A stretch of 64,000 nt of DNA from Choanephora cucurbitarum. Its lineage: Eukaryota > Mucoromycota > Mucoromycetes > Mucorales > Choanephoraceae. Under the pieces are notes generated by a model that was not told where the DNA came from, did not search any database, and saw nothing but the letters and a program-made list of their open reading frames with translations. Location of the stretch: assembly GCA_025331435.1 (NCBI GenBank), contig JAIWNI010000007.1:434001-498000 (forward strand), written 5' to 3'. Positions 54,213-64,000 of this stretch are shown one piece after another; within the stretch, counting starts at the first letter, position 1, and every line of letters starts with the position of its first letter. Position numbers and translations under genes: made by a program.

Positions 54213-54477
54213 CTTAATCTCGTAATCATTTTAGAACAAGAAGAGACAGAGAGATGTTCTTCGAGACAAACTTGACGACCAAGAATTTTTTCATTGTCTT
54301 TCTGTTACATTCTAATATAAACCATTTGCTTGCAAAATCTTGATGAAGGCTTTTGTTTTATATACCATGGCCATATTTTTTTTTTATAATTATTATCCCT
54401 TTTCTTTTTGACATGACAATGGTTACAGATCAACTTTACAGAGCCTCAGATGCACTTCCTAACATCCCCAGCAACAT

Positions 54478-56028
54478 CGATCGACAACCAATACTCTTAT
54501 TAGAGAGTACTCAACTAGAAACGAATTTGTCGTTTCTGTCACTCGATATGACGCAAAAAGTCTAATTCTTCAGTGTGTCAAAAGTGGCAAGCAAAGACAG
54601 ACGAAAGGGATCGAGGATCCTAGCAAACGTCGTGCCAAAATGAGTCATAAGACAGAATGTCCCTACACTATCAGACTCTTCAAGCCCAAAGACCAAAATT
54701 TGTTTAATCTTCTTGATCCTAAGAATGAGAATAAGCTTTTTCATAAATATCCTATTGATGATCTTAATTTGATGTTCACTTCAAAGAGATGCAAAAGTAT
54801 TCTTGAAGTAGATGACATGAGAAAGATTAGCTTTGGTCTTGAGCAAAACTCTTCAGCTCATAAAACTCAAAATATGATAAGTAAAGATAGTCTCCATAAT
54901 AAATTGACTGAAGATGATGTTAAGATCATGAAAAATGTCTACAATCAACAGATAAGAGAAGCTTCCCAAAGAGCATCTACTGAACAAGTAAATGTATTGA
55001 TTTAGCAAATGCAAAGCAATGGCTATATGACATTGTATGATTTTGATCAGACAATGTTCTTTAGGTCTATTTTCTTTGCAACCAAACCAATGATAAAAAG
55101 AGCAAAGCAACATCCTGAGGTAATGGTCATCGGCGCATTCTATAACACAAACAATTTTGGGAAGCCATTGGTATGGTGTTGCTACATAAAAAGCTAAAGA
55201 AAGGAGAAAAGAAAGAAGAAAGATTTAAAAGAAAAGCCTCTGGAGATAGGAGTGAGTTTATATAAGACTTGTATATTCCCGAAAAAAAGAAGAAGACAGG
55301 TTACTTATATAAATGAATTCAGAAAGCAACAGTTAGATTTTTTTCTCCCTGCCAGCATTAATCAGGACGATGCTGTATCGACCTACAACCCAAAGAGCGA
55401 TGTCTATTGCGGGTTTAGAGCAGCAGCATATCTAATATATGGAGATGAAGAGCAATTTACCAAAGTAAAAGAGGCTGTGCTCTCAGTAATGTCGAAAGAA
55501 GTTGAAGATAGCATGTCTTATGAAGACTTTTATCGAAGCTCGTTCGAAATGATCACAAATGAAGCCAAAATGACTATCACATGTGGCTTCGATTTGCACA
55601 AGAAAGAAAATGAAGTGGCCCGCTATGATCGTCATAGAAAAGCGAAAACAGCTGGTGTGTCCTTTTGATCTGACAGCATTGATTGCATGCAAGTACTGGC
55701 AAATGCTTACAGTTGTTCTGCCTGTTATCATCCAAACCCTAACAATAAAACTCAAATGGATATAGCCTTGACATATTTTCCTTTAGTTCTGCCCAGAAAG
55801 CTAGATAAAAAACCAGTGCCTTTGTATCTTCAGCATATAGGTGGAATTTATTGGAGAGCTGTAAAGTTAAAGAACTCTAGCAGCAACCTTCCTCTTGCAA
55901 ATAGAGTTTATTTTAACTCTCATCCTGACAACTCAAACAACTACAACTTATATTGGAACAAATGGGGACAGTTCCCAGAGAAAGAACAGAAAAAGAGAAC
56001 GAAGCTTTACCTAAAGACATCATATGGA
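54478..56028 (+). pseudogene. Mutator-like (MULE) transposase remnant with OTU protease domain
   Basis: Broken plus-strand frames. First a FAR1/WRKY-GCM1-type zinc-finger region (FVVSVTRYDAKSLILQCVKS, then KTECPYTIRLFKP with Cys residues). Then a MULE-type core (IRISREASQ-like IREASQRASTEQVNV, LYDFDQTMFFRSIFFATKP, and VIGAFYNTNNFGKPLV matching the D-x-T/F-Y-x-T-N motif with the catalytic Asp replaced by Gly). Next, from about 55290, an OTU-like cysteine-protease domain (NPKSDVYCGFRAAAYLIYGD, the D-x-x-C-G-F-R active-site region) with a later IGGIYWRAVKL block. Stops at 55005, 55197 and 55668 and frame changes show it is dead. OTU domains fused to MULE transposases are known in eukaryotes. Confidence 0.65.
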
Positions 56029-56774
56029 TAGATTAACTGAAATAATACTTATAACCTTCTTACTAGAACAGTTCAAGTATGCATTTAAAATAAGGGTCGT
56101 GGTATACAAAAGTAGCGGTATATTGCTGCGAGTAGCAAAGTGATAGGTCCTTAGATCTGTACTTCTCTTAGTTCTCTAGCAATTTCTAGTGCTAACTAGA
56201 AATTTCTTCATCATCAACTTCCCTAAAAAATAAAGAACATTATCTTTTACACAGAAATTATCTTCTATTTTCTTGTGACTCTAACTTTATCCTCAATCAA
56301 ACCTAAGTTCCATTACTCATTTCAATATAAGGGTCGTGGTATATACCTCCTCTGAAAAAAAAAACAAGTAAATGGAGTCAGTTTACGCCAACAGTATATT
56401 CTCTGGCCGCTGAATATTATGCCACTCTATAAAGGGAAACGTGATCAGAAATAACTGTCCTGAATTTTCGCTATAATAGCTGTTGCTTTTCAAGAAATGG
56501 AAGTACGATGTCCAAAGTGTTTTGGTGGTAGAAAGGGAAAGAAAAATAAAAGTGATTAAATAGTACTAATCCAGCTACTTTATGTCAAAATCATAGTGTT
56601 GGTCTTCACCAATAGAAAAAGCTTATAAGTGCTGACGTTTAAAAAATAGGATTTATTCCTATCGTCTGCATGGTAAATAAATTTCAGCTTTTTCTTTTGT
56701 TACTCTATTTACACCATATATTGCAACGGAAGTATATTACTTTTTTTTTTGCTTTACTTCTTGGCATCGTTATG

Positions 56775-57190
56775 AGATGAACACGGCCGATAAAAAGGGA
56801 ACCACTTGCCTCGCCTGCTGAAGGACTTAGAAAGGCAGCGCCTTTGCATGTTCAGCAACCGCCTTAGGACTGGGGGCTATCCTTGCCTTGACACCATAGC
56901 ATTCAGTCGTGTGGTGACACTACTCGTGTCGTTGCCTTCTCTTTTGCTGTCCTTTGCGGTTGCCTTGGCTCATAACATATAAGATGTCATAGGTGGATGA
57001 ACACGGCCGATAAAAAGGGAACCACTTGCTTCGCCTGCTGAAGGACTTAGAAAGGCAGCGCCTTTGCATGTTCAGCAACCGCCTTAGGACTGGGGGCTAT
57101 CCTTGCCTTGACACCATAGCATTCAGTCGTGTGGTGACACTACTCGTGTCGTTGCCTTCTCTTTTGCTGTCCTTTGCGGTTGCCTTGGCC
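56775..57190. repeat. GC-rich tandem dimer, period 220 bp
   Basis: Two about 194-bp units (56775-56969 and 56995-57190) offset by 220 bp. Only one substitution was noticed (TTGCCTCGCC versus TTGCTTCGCC). Each has a stem TGCTGAA/TTCAGCA enclosing AAAGGC-AGC-GCCTTT, i.e. a good hairpin, in a strongly GC-enriched island. The same layout (CGGCCG near one end, CTTTTGCTGT near the other, tandem dimer of about 220 bp) is seen at 28450-28845 in reverse orientation. Confidence 0.9.
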
Positions 57191-58245
57191 ACCTATAATT
57201 ATCTTCTTTAAACATATACACTTCTTTAGAGCTCCAAGTTCTAACTTTCTTTTTCTTTGTTAGACCATCCTGAGATCACACACTTTGTTCTTATGGCTCT
57301 CATATAGCAGCTTTGTCTAAAAATGGGCTCCTTCCTTAGGTTGAAAAATAAAATAGATTAAAAAGCTTATTTTCTCTGATTTCTTGCTTTTGGTTGTTAT
57401 TGCAAATGTAACATTACAGTCGTGGCTAGCACTTCATAGGTTTTATGCTTGTGTTTTGCTGATAGTTCTTCAGCCTACAGTTTGCTTTTATAGGAAGAGA
57501 CTTGATGCTTCTTAAAAACGTAAGCGAGGGAACTCGGTTTGTTTGCCCTTTTGAGATGACTTTTGTCATTAGATTTTATATGAAGCTGTGTTATATACAT
57601 CTCGGCTTAATAACATAGACATACACATATCGACCTATCACCAAAAGACACAGCTCACCTTGTCAAAGCGGCTTTTATTGTAATAGAAGGAGACAATAAG
57701 AATCTTTTTATGGATCACAAGTAGATTCATTTCGTTTTGTTTGCTTATAAATGCACCCGACGTCTGTCGTCTTTTAAGTTTAGTTAGATCTAAACCAAAG
57801 TTATGCTCAAAATACCTTCAGGCTTTTTCAATCGCTCCCTTTTTGTGTTATAGCAACAAAGAGATGATAATGTGTGTGCTCTTATCCTGATCCTCTCAAC
57901 ACTCAGTTCCAATATTCTGTTTAATTCCGATCCTGAAACCAAATCTTTAAAAACTGTCAGCTACCACAGGTATATAAGGCAGTGTTTGTACTCATTGCAA
58001 AGACCATTTTCTTGTAAGACAGCAACCTAAAGGAGTGAGTTGAAATACAGCAGTCAGTATTTAGAGATGCAATATTTGGCGAATCATTTCAATTCGTGGA
58101 AAAGGTAACCAAGAATTTTCTATTCTACTTTTCATAAAGCAGTTCGTATCAATGAAATTTATGTCCAAAATTTGCTGCGAATGGTTTTACAAGAAGGCAA
58201 ACATCTGTCAGTGCTTTTCAGTCGGATTTTAAATAATTTCTTTGA

Positions 58246-58408
58246 AACTTTCAAAGCTTATTATTCGGAAGCTGCAATTCATGTGCAAAAAGTAAAATTT
58301 CAAGCTTTTTCTTGAAATAATTTTGACATCTTTGAAATTTTGTCTCATCCAATCATTTGCACTTTAAACTCAGATCCTGAAAGTTTCAAGAAAATTATTT
58401 CAAGATTT
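58246..58408. repeat. Fold-back element with two pairs of inverted repeats
   Basis: CTTGAAATAATTTT (about 58310-58323) pairs perfectly with AAAATTATTTCAAG (about 58395-58408), and GAAACTTTCA (58246-58255) with TGAAAGTTTC (about 58379-58388). The loop holds no coding sequence. Looks like a miniature fold-back transposon or a structured transcript. Confidence 0.65.
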
Positions 58409-58714
58409 ATTCAGAAATGAAACCCCCTAATGTACAATATGGCTTTCGAGTCTAAAAATCCGTTAAAAGATAATTTAATGGCTAAAAGGTAGCTTGTCTT
58501 TTTTCAACAACACTCTAATATCTTGTTTCAATGGTGGTAGTATGATGTTTCTTATTAGAATTAGACAAATAAAATAAAAGTAGTAGGCAAACAGTTTCGT
58601 GTATTTGACTTGATAAGAAAAAAGAAACGTTTAAAAGCTTACAGAATTAATGCGACTACTTTGATTTGACTTTTGTATGTAAATGGTATGAATAAAACAA
58701 ACAATGATATGGTT

Positions 58715-60167
58715 TTATTCTGTTCTTTGTTTTACGGACATGTTTGACATTGTTGGTGGCAAGACAAGAGATGGGATTTGGCTTGAAGGCCTTGCTACAT
58801 AAGAAGTAGTATTTGCATCTTGCTCCAGAACATCCAATGTTTTTTTCACGATATTTTTGGCTATTAAAGCCAGTGACAGTAAAGGAAACACAGAGCAGAA
58901 TGAGGCTTCGTCCTCAGGCACTTTAAGTTCCTCGAAATGTCGCAAGCGACAAACATATCCTCCGGGAACATCCATGACAGAGAGCTTTGCCTTCAGATCT
59001 ATTATTTCATATTGCAGAAACAGAAGCAGTTAGAAAAGTACTAAGAGAATACCAAGTTCAAGACTTACGGAAATGGCAAAAGCCAACTACTTCCAATTCT
59101 TTAGCAAGCTGTTTCTTTTTTAGATTTTGAATCATAACATTCAACATGTTCTTCATGGTCTTGGGGGTTTTCAGCTTCTTTGTTATTGCAGGCTGATCCG
59201 GTATACCTTCCATTCTCACCGCTTCCTAGCTCTACTGAGTTCTTTGTCAGAATCAAGTCTGGCTTTGTGGCTCTTTGAACTTGGTACTGGGAGGATGTTG
59301 AGCTGGTATTGTTTGTTTTTGTTGCAACACATGCAACTTCTCCTCTATTTTTTTTAAAAGAAAAGAGAGCGTTTGAGTCATTATGTTTTCTCTTAAAAAA
59401 AAAGATTAACACTGAATACAAATACCTTCTTGTTTCTACGTCAATAGAATCAAAGCAGTTGTCAATAATTCATCCACACTGAGTCTTTTGAAATCCACGA
59501 GGGATGTAGCCTCCAACCAGCGCTCAGCAAACTGGCGGTTGTTTTCGTCTTTCTTAGGGACGATTCTTAACAAGGCTTTGACGCTTCTGGCTCTTTCCAG
59601 TGGGGTATCCACGTACTCAGATAACCACAGCTTAATGGTCTCCCAATTAGGCACTAAACCTTGGTCAGACGCGTGCTTCATCTGAATCTCATAATGTTTC
59701 CGAAAGCTTCTACCCAAAATTGAGGGCATGCACTTACGGTGCTCAAGGTCCAGATTAACACCTTGACTTAAGGCGTATCTTTCCACATGAGCAAAGAAAA
59801 GTTTCATGTTGCGATAAACGCCTCCGTGTGCACATACTGGCTGTTCAATTGCGCCAAGTAAGTGGGGCATCTTCTCTATGTTGAGTTCGCTGCCTTTTTT
59901 GTCCAACTTATGGAATACGATGGATTCTGGATAAGTTTCCTGACATAAAATTCGAAACTTCTCAGCTTCTTGAGCGGCTTTCTCGGCTTGATTGAGTAGT
60001 TCCGCGTCTCTGTTGCCGTTGCGAGCGCTTTCTCTATATTGTCTTCTAAAATCAACAGCTTCTTGTTGTAGCTCTCTCCAAAAGCGAATGTCTTCAGCTT
60101 CTTCTGTGGCTGAGCTGGTGGGAGAGCCCTGGTGGTTGTCGTGAGGTTGCTGTTGTTGTTGCTGCAT
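58715..60167 (-). CDS. Retrotransposon gag-like protein gene (splicing uncertain)
   Basis: The first exon from ATG 60167 encodes a Gln-rich start, an acidic and coiled helix (RFWRELQQEAVDFRRQYRES), then a capsid-like part: VFHKLDKKGSELNIEKMPHL, VYRNMKLFFAHVERYALSQG, ETIKLWLSEYVDTPLERARS and NNRQFAERWLEATSLVDFKR. The frame stops at 59436 unless spliced; a donor-like GTAGAA or GTATTT lies here. Downstream minus-strand segments TKKLKTPKTMKNMLNVMIQN (about 59170) and, across a clean intron (GTAAGT at about 59072 to AG at about 59001), MDVPGGYVCRLRHFEELKVP to a stop at 58715 look like further exons. The middle part (59357-59190) does not stay open in one frame. No protease or reverse transcriptase follows, so it is a gag-only or domesticated gene, or a decayed one. 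Confidence 0.5.
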
Positions 60168-60181
60168 TGAGGTGGTTTCAA

Positions 60182-60566
60182 AGATGTTGGTGTCTTCGTT
60201 AAAAAAATCTTGTATTTGTCTCGGATATGTGAATCTGAACTAGAAAAGTTAACAAGCCCAAAATAAGGCCTGTACTTATCAGGCGAAGAGAAAAAGTGTT
60301 AAACAGGATAAAAGAAACTTTTTACAATATGGTCGGACTTAAGTGCAAATAAAATTGAATGTGGTAAATATCACACAGATTATACGTGCAACAAATAAAA
60401 AAAAAGAAGTAGGTGATGCCCAAGTTATCCCCTATATCCAACTTTACTCTGAATAATTTTATAGTTTTAACCTAGAATTTTTTACAGTGTTCGGTGCTAT
60501 AAACTAGTTGTTTGAATAAGACAAAAAGGTGGATGTAACAACATACTAAAAACAAATTCAATTTAA
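60182..60566. other. Intergenic region, nothing recognised
   Basis: About 385 bp of AT-rich DNA between two minus-strand genes; contains the presumed promoter of the gag-like gene. Confidence 0.4.
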
Positions 60567-62003
60567 TTATACATATTTAACTACAATTTCTTCTTCTTCT
60601 TTTTCTTCGGGCAACAAGATGCCGTAACCAGCACCTTTTTCTGGTCTTTGGATATCAACATTCACATATTCAAGCAGGTCAAAAGAGCATGTTGCCCCCA
60701 TCATCATCTTCGTTGTGTTTTCTTCGTGGCTCTTTCTCATCTTCTCCAAAACACAAGCAGACTTCTTCATTATTGTCTACACAAGTTCAAGCATTATTCA
60801 ACTATATCACTTTTTTTTTATTTGACATCTAAAATTACCTTCATTTTCCAAACCAAATTGCCCAAAGCAAGCACATGACTACTACTGCTGCTACTTGTTG
60901 GTGTCTTGACCACGTATATCTTCTTCAACGCATATACTTTTTTAGAGCAGAGCTCCAAAGACCACAGATGAATTGAGTCACCTGAAGAAAAATGTTTAGT
61001 GAGCAAAGAGCTACTAAATCATGATACACTACTTACAACGAGCATGCACAAACAAAATATTAAGCTGCTGTGCAACTTCATGTGATGCTCTATTATATTT
61101 CTTAAAGGCAGCACCAAACATTGCCAAAGCACCAAAGGTGCCCTTCACGTGGTCAAATCCGTATTTGGATTTGTCTCCACAGAGAAAACCATTCGAAGTC
61201 TCTAAGAGACATACTTCGTTTTTCTGATCGTCTAGGATACATGCATCTGCTTTATACTCTTCTTTCGAAGAGCGCAACACATACTCGCCGGCAACAAACT
61301 GAAGTTCTCCAGCAGCAAGACTCATGAGGGGCCAAAGCACAAACAAGTTGTAGTTAGCCTCGCTCAGGCTCAGCAGAGCAGCAACATCCTTCCTCTTCAG
61401 CAGATCAATCCTAAATTAATATTTTCATCAATATAAATATACACAGTATTATAAAATCTTAAATTTACTCACATGTGCAAAAAGAAGTCTTGCAAAAACT
61501 CTCTGACTTCTTGGTTGCTATCTTCATCATCACTATCATTGTCAACAGAAACAACAGCCTTTCTTGCCCCTTGGCAGCTTTTCTACAAGTAGATTTATGT
61601 CAGAATAATAGGGTAGAATTCAATTAGGTTCGCTTACAGGAAGTTTCTTAAGTGCTTCAAGCACTGAAAAGCTATACGTTTCGTATTGCTTGAATGGACT
61701 AGCTATGGTTGTATAACCAATGTCCAGATGGTTAAGTAGTTGTTGAGTGACCATTGGCTTACATTTGATTGAGTAGCCGCATTCGATTACATGATATTTT
61801 TCAAGACTATTGTGCATAAACAGTTAGTACAAGCTAAATAACTATGATATTGCTTCTTGCCAAAAGTCATGACAGCAGCAGCATTCCATAAACTGACGCC
61901 AGGCGTCCCACAAATCTTCTTCATCGTCAATCTTCCAGCTGTTTGCATCTTCTACGTGATTGATCTAATACTGCTGTAAGTCATTAACCAAAAACCGAGA
62001 CAT
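60567..62003 (-). CDS. Second PD-(D/E)XK-like nuclease-family gene, intron-rich
   Basis: Minus-strand gene with at least six exons. N-terminal acidic part NHVEDANSWKIDDEEDLWDA, then YLEKYHVIECGYSIKCKPMV, then YETYSFSVLEALKKLP. The central exon (61346-61036) has SLAAGELQFVAGEYVLRSSK and EEYKADACILDDQKNEVCLL-E-T-S. The E...D-x-C...E-x-C-x-x-E layout parallels GERVSRASK...RRIDLIL...ELSTSEWK in the gene at 38282-39547, suggesting a shared restriction-endonuclease-like fold. The rest includes GTFGALAMFGAAFKKYNRAS, LNILFVHARC joined to DSIHLWSLELCSKKVYAL, and an acidic end EKEEEEIVVKYV. Introns near 61825, 61580, 61440, 61020 and 60810 have standard ends, and the joined frames stay open. The 5' end is unresolved: MSRFLVNDLQQ from ATG 62003 stops after 12 codons unless spliced. 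Family unnamed to my knowledge. Confidence 0.55.
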
Positions 62004-62050
62004 AGTCAAATTTTACTTTTTGTTTTTTGGCTTTTTACACAAGTTCGAGA

Positions 62051-62239
62051 TCAGAAATCAACGTAACATAGCTTATATATCTTTATAATACCTTCTTCTT
62101 GGCCCGCGTAAACATTAACAGACATTGTACCGCTGACATTTTTGTTGTTGACGGTTTGTCCATAGTTGTTAATTATGACAGTGGACTTAGGAGTGCTGGT
62201 TTTGCGCTTATTTTTCTTTTTGTACCAATGAAAAAGCAC
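62051..62239 (-). CDS. Small uncharacterised protein, second gene of a two-gene module
   Basis: Short minus-strand frame: basic start HWYKKKNKRKTSTPKSTV then an Asn/Val-rich, strand-like segment IINNYGQTVNNKNVSGTMSV. No ATG at its start (GTG), so it may be a second exon of the frame at 62501-62265 or use another start. Resembles the small protein at 32113-32277 in layout. Confidence 0.35.
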   Translation of the reverse strand: MLFHWYKKKNKRKTSTPKSTVIINNYGQTVNNKNVSGTMSVNVYAGQEEGIIKIYKLCYVDF

Positions 62240-62264
62240 GCTACATTAGTACCTAGCTTTTTTT

Positions 62265-62501
62265 TTAGTATCTATGATATAGAACCTTCAAGGAAGAGAG
62301 AATCTGACCGGCTCGGCTGCGCGATTCTCTAGTCATAGATGATGATTGGCAAATGCGCTCGAGATTATTCTTATATTCATCAATTGCTTGCGATTCTGAA
62401 ACTGTTGCATCTTTAATCAACAGATAGGAGTAAAAATTATTGAAATCCCAGTCTTTTATGAGATTGTCGGTAAAGAACGTTGAAAAAGTTTGTTTAGACA
62501 T
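62265..62501 (-). CDS. Small uncharacterised protein (78 aa), first gene of a two-gene module
   Basis: ATG 62501, MSKQTFSTFFTDNLIKDWDF, then NNFYSYLLIKDATVSESQAI, and a C-terminal helix ESRSRAGQILSSLKVL. Hydrophilic, probably helical, no signal peptide. Layout parallels the 86-aa protein at 31797-32057 (YFKSTPLSKWNV, then EQFYNALDTIKK, then VKRLLNSILPK). It lies about 400 bp beyond the 3' end of the helicase gene on the same strand. Function unknown. Confidence 0.45.
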   Translation of the reverse strand: MSKQTFSTFFTDNLIKDWDFNNFYSYLLIKDATVSESQAIDEYKNNLERICQSSSMTRESRSRAGQILSSLKVLYHRY

Positions 62502-62897
62502 AAATTATATGATTTTAAAGTGAAAGTTAGAAAGAAATAGGCTCACAATTGAAGGCGATCAAAGCTGTTTATGCAAAATACGCGTTTGTAAAACGTTACA
62601 CAAAGGCTTGACACGAATAACTGTTTTTCTGAGTATTATTATACGAGCATATTACAAACCGAACCTACGTTCGGTAACAAAATTAGCACCTTCGCTTCGC
62701 TGCGCTACGCTATGGTTAATTTTGTTGACCCCCACTCCGGGTCGGTACGCTGCGCTTTGTAACATGCTCGTGCTGCCGCAGGCTTGCTAATCCGATGGGA
62801 GAAGTACAAAGCTAATTATGACATGCTTATTTGGACTATTAGCAGTGATAAACGATGTATTAGTTTAACTTCGTAAATTAAGAATTAAACAGTGTAT
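62502..62897. other. Spacer between the small-gene pair and the helicase, with a multi-hairpin element
   Basis: About 400 bp. The central part is the nested inverted-repeat element 62644-62770; the remainder is AT-rich without genes. Confidence 0.5.
62644..62770. repeat. 127-bp nested inverted-repeat element (outer stem plus three hairpins)
   Basis: The outer arms 62644-62658 (CGAGCATATTACAAA) and 62756-62770 pair over 15 bp with one mismatch. Inside are three hairpins: ACCGAAC/GTTCGGT (62658-62675), AACAAAATTA/TAATTTTGTT (62676-62685 with 62717-62726, enclosing a GC-rich TTCGCTTCGCTGCGCTACGC part), and GACCC/GGGTC (62727-62743). The whole could form a cloverleaf-like or cruciform structure. 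Confidence 0.85.
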
Positions 62898-64000
62898 TTA
62901 GTTTATTAAGAGTTCAGGATATACAATGTTTCTTGTTGTTTCTTCTTCGTTATCTTCACTAAACAACACTGTGATGTTTTTCCAACTTGTTGCTCGAGAG
63001 AAGGCTACATAGAGTTGTCCATGAGTAAACACCTCGTAACGCAGATCTATTCCGACATTTCGAAGTGACTGGCCTTGGGCCTTATTTATTGTCATGGCAA
63101 AACATAAGCGAACTGGAAACTGCTTTCGGGTCAAGATGAATGGCAATTCACCTTCCAACGTTGACAGCTTGATTCTGGGTATCAAATGATACTCAGAAGA
63201 AGAACTGCCAGACGGTTGTAAAATAGATGTGACCAAGACATGACGTTTTATTTCATGCACAATTAATCGAGTTCCATTGCAAAGCCCTTTCTTTTGGTTC
63301 AAGTTTCGAAGTAACATTACCACTGCACCTACTTTAAGAGTCAATTTGGATGGAGGAAAACTTCCTGGATTCAGAGTTTTCATATATTCTGGAGATACTT
63401 GAAATACTTCTCCACAATCATCTGAATTACTGACGTCCGCTGTATCAGCTGAGTCAAACACATGAGAAGCGCCAGGTAGTCTATCCAAAACGATTTGGTT
63501 GATTTGATCTACAGTAGAGTTGTGAGTAGTTAGGATAGCAGCTTTTGCAAATACCGTAGGATCTTGGGAGGCACAGGAAAGGAGTTGTGGAGGATATATC
63601 CTTGAGACCATGTCCATCAGATCATGTGTTCGATAAATGTAGCTAGGAATCTTAACCAGTGTGTTTTGAAGATATGGGTTTATCGATAATTGAAACAACC
63701 AAGCCGAAAACAGTCGAGACTCTACATCATTACAATCTTGGATTCTCATATTGTCTGTGAGCTTCAATGCATGGCATTTTGACCATATGTATGAGTTTGA
63801 GATAGAAGCATCTACAGTTTGAGAGCGAGAGCCTTTTTTCACGACAGGGGGTATTTGAGCAAAGTCGCCACCCAACACCATCAAAGCGCCACCGAACAAC
63901 TTATCAGGACAATCACGGATATCACGTAAAGCTCTGTCAACCAATTCAAAACACAGTTTATGCTGCATAGGGACCTCATCCCAAATGATCACATCGATCT
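62898..64000 (-). CDS. Pif1-type helicase, C-terminal part of a Helitron-like element (partial at right edge)
   Basis: A 364-residue frame beginning off the right edge of the window and ending at 62898. Superfamily-1 helicase motifs: Walker B region IIWDEVPMQHK (DE), motif III GGDFAQIPPVV, NMRI motif IV-like, motif V TINKAQGQSLRNVGIDL and motif VI YVAFSRATSWKNI. The text between (AILTTHNSTVDQINQIVLDR, GAVVMLLRNLNQKKGLCNGT) is standard for the Helitron or Pif1 family in eukaryotes. The Walker A part must lie beyond 64000. No internal stops, so unlike the copy at 29-31.5 kb this end is intact. A free-standing Pif1 gene is possible, but the surrounding mobile DNA favours a Helitron origin. Confidence 0.85.
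   Translation of the reverse strand, partial: IDVIIWDEVPMQHKLCFELVDRALRDIRDCPDKLFGGALMVLGGDFAQIPPVVKKGSRSQTVDASISNSYIWSKCHALKLTDNMRIQDCNDVESRLFSAWLFQLSINPYLQNTLVKIPSYIYRTHDLMDMVSRIYPPQLLSCASQDPTVFAKAAILTTHNSTVDQINQIVLDRLPGASHVFDSADTADVSNSDDCGEVFQVSPEYMKTLNPGSFPPSKLTLKVGAVVMLLRNLNQKKGLCNGTRLIVHEIKRHVLVTSILQPSGSSSSEYHLIPRIKLSTLEGELPFILTRKQFPVRLCFAMTINKAQGQSLRNVGIDLRYEVFTHGQLYVAFSRATSWKNITVLFSEDNEEETTRNIVYPELLIN

Larger units (their letters stand above)
56032..58714. other. 2.7-kb gene-free region with repeats
   Basis: No gene recognised. Contents: short direct repeat ATAAGGGTCGTGGTATA (56089-56105 and 56328-56344), the GC-rich tandem dimer at 56775-57190, and the inverted-repeat element at 58246-58408. 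The rest is AT-rich and non-coding by eye. Confidence 0.5.

Noticed and set aside
57026..57211. 60-residue plus frame in the 220-bp dimer
   Set aside because: Opens by chance within the GC-rich non-coding unit; the equivalent frame in the first unit is not preserved.
1..64000. tRNA genes and CRISPR arrays
   Set aside because: No cloverleaf with matching A/B boxes was found by eye. The tandem repeats here have 11-24-bp or about 220-bp units and no repeat-spacer pattern; a eukaryotic context also argues against CRISPR.

Overview
The window looks like nuclear DNA of an early-diverging filamentous fungus, most likely Mucoromycota (Mucorales or a near relative). The base composition is AT-rich. 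Protein genes carry several short introns (about 45-80 nt) with GT-AG ends and CTAAC/CTAAT-like branch points. The gene set is purely eukaryotic: exportin-4, Cdc42, an SR splicing factor, COP9 signalosome subunit 7, mitoferrin, a vacuolar amino-acid permease and a complex I subunit. The repeat content is also of a kind seen in Mucoralean genomes. The assignment rests on gene style and recalled families, not on a search.

Layout. 0-20 kb is gene-dense housekeeping DNA: a C-terminal HIT-type zinc finger (+), NDUFB10-like subunit (-), AAAP amino-acid transporter (-), exportin-4 (-), an alcohol-acetyltransferase/condensation-like enzyme (+), Cdc42 (+), SR splicing factor (+), a SETD9-like SET protein (+), phosphopantetheine adenylyltransferase (+) and mitoferrin (-). 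20-24 kb is gene-poor and holds a diverged dispersed repeat.

24-42 kb is an island of mobile DNA. It contains two copies of a 2.77-kb DDE transposon with 32-bp inverted ends and TA flanks. The copies sit inside a longer 3.8-kb duplicated block that overruns the right transposon end by about 1 kb into a different IS630/Tc1-like transposon. Between the copies lie a GC-rich tandem dimer, a decayed Helitron and two small genes. To the right are a graveyard of two further transposases, a PD-(D/E)XK-like nuclease gene and a nearly perfect 2-kb palindrome with about 1-kb arms. 42.5-48.1 kb is an apparently intact Ty3/Gypsy retrotransposon with identical LTRs.

48-54 kb returns to host genes: a MATE exporter, a small membrane protein, CSN7 and a UBAC2/Dsc2-like ER protein. 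54.5-64 kb is a second mobile island: a broken Mutator-like transposase carrying an OTU domain, another GC-rich tandem dimer, a gag-like gene, a second nuclease-like gene, a second pair of small genes, a 127-bp nested multi-hairpin element, and the C-terminal half of a Helitron-type Pif1 helicase running off the right edge.

The most unusual points are these. (1) The duplication starts exactly at one transposon end but overruns the other. (2) The ~1-kb-arm palindrome carries evenly spaced C5/G5 runs. (3) A helicase + two-small-ORF association recurs at 29-32 kb and 62-64 kb, with a PD-(D/E)XK-like gene in each island. (4) The 218/220-bp GC-rich tandem dimers resemble each other in layout. (5) The nested hairpin element lies just past the helicase stop. 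All coordinates and splice sites were read by eye.
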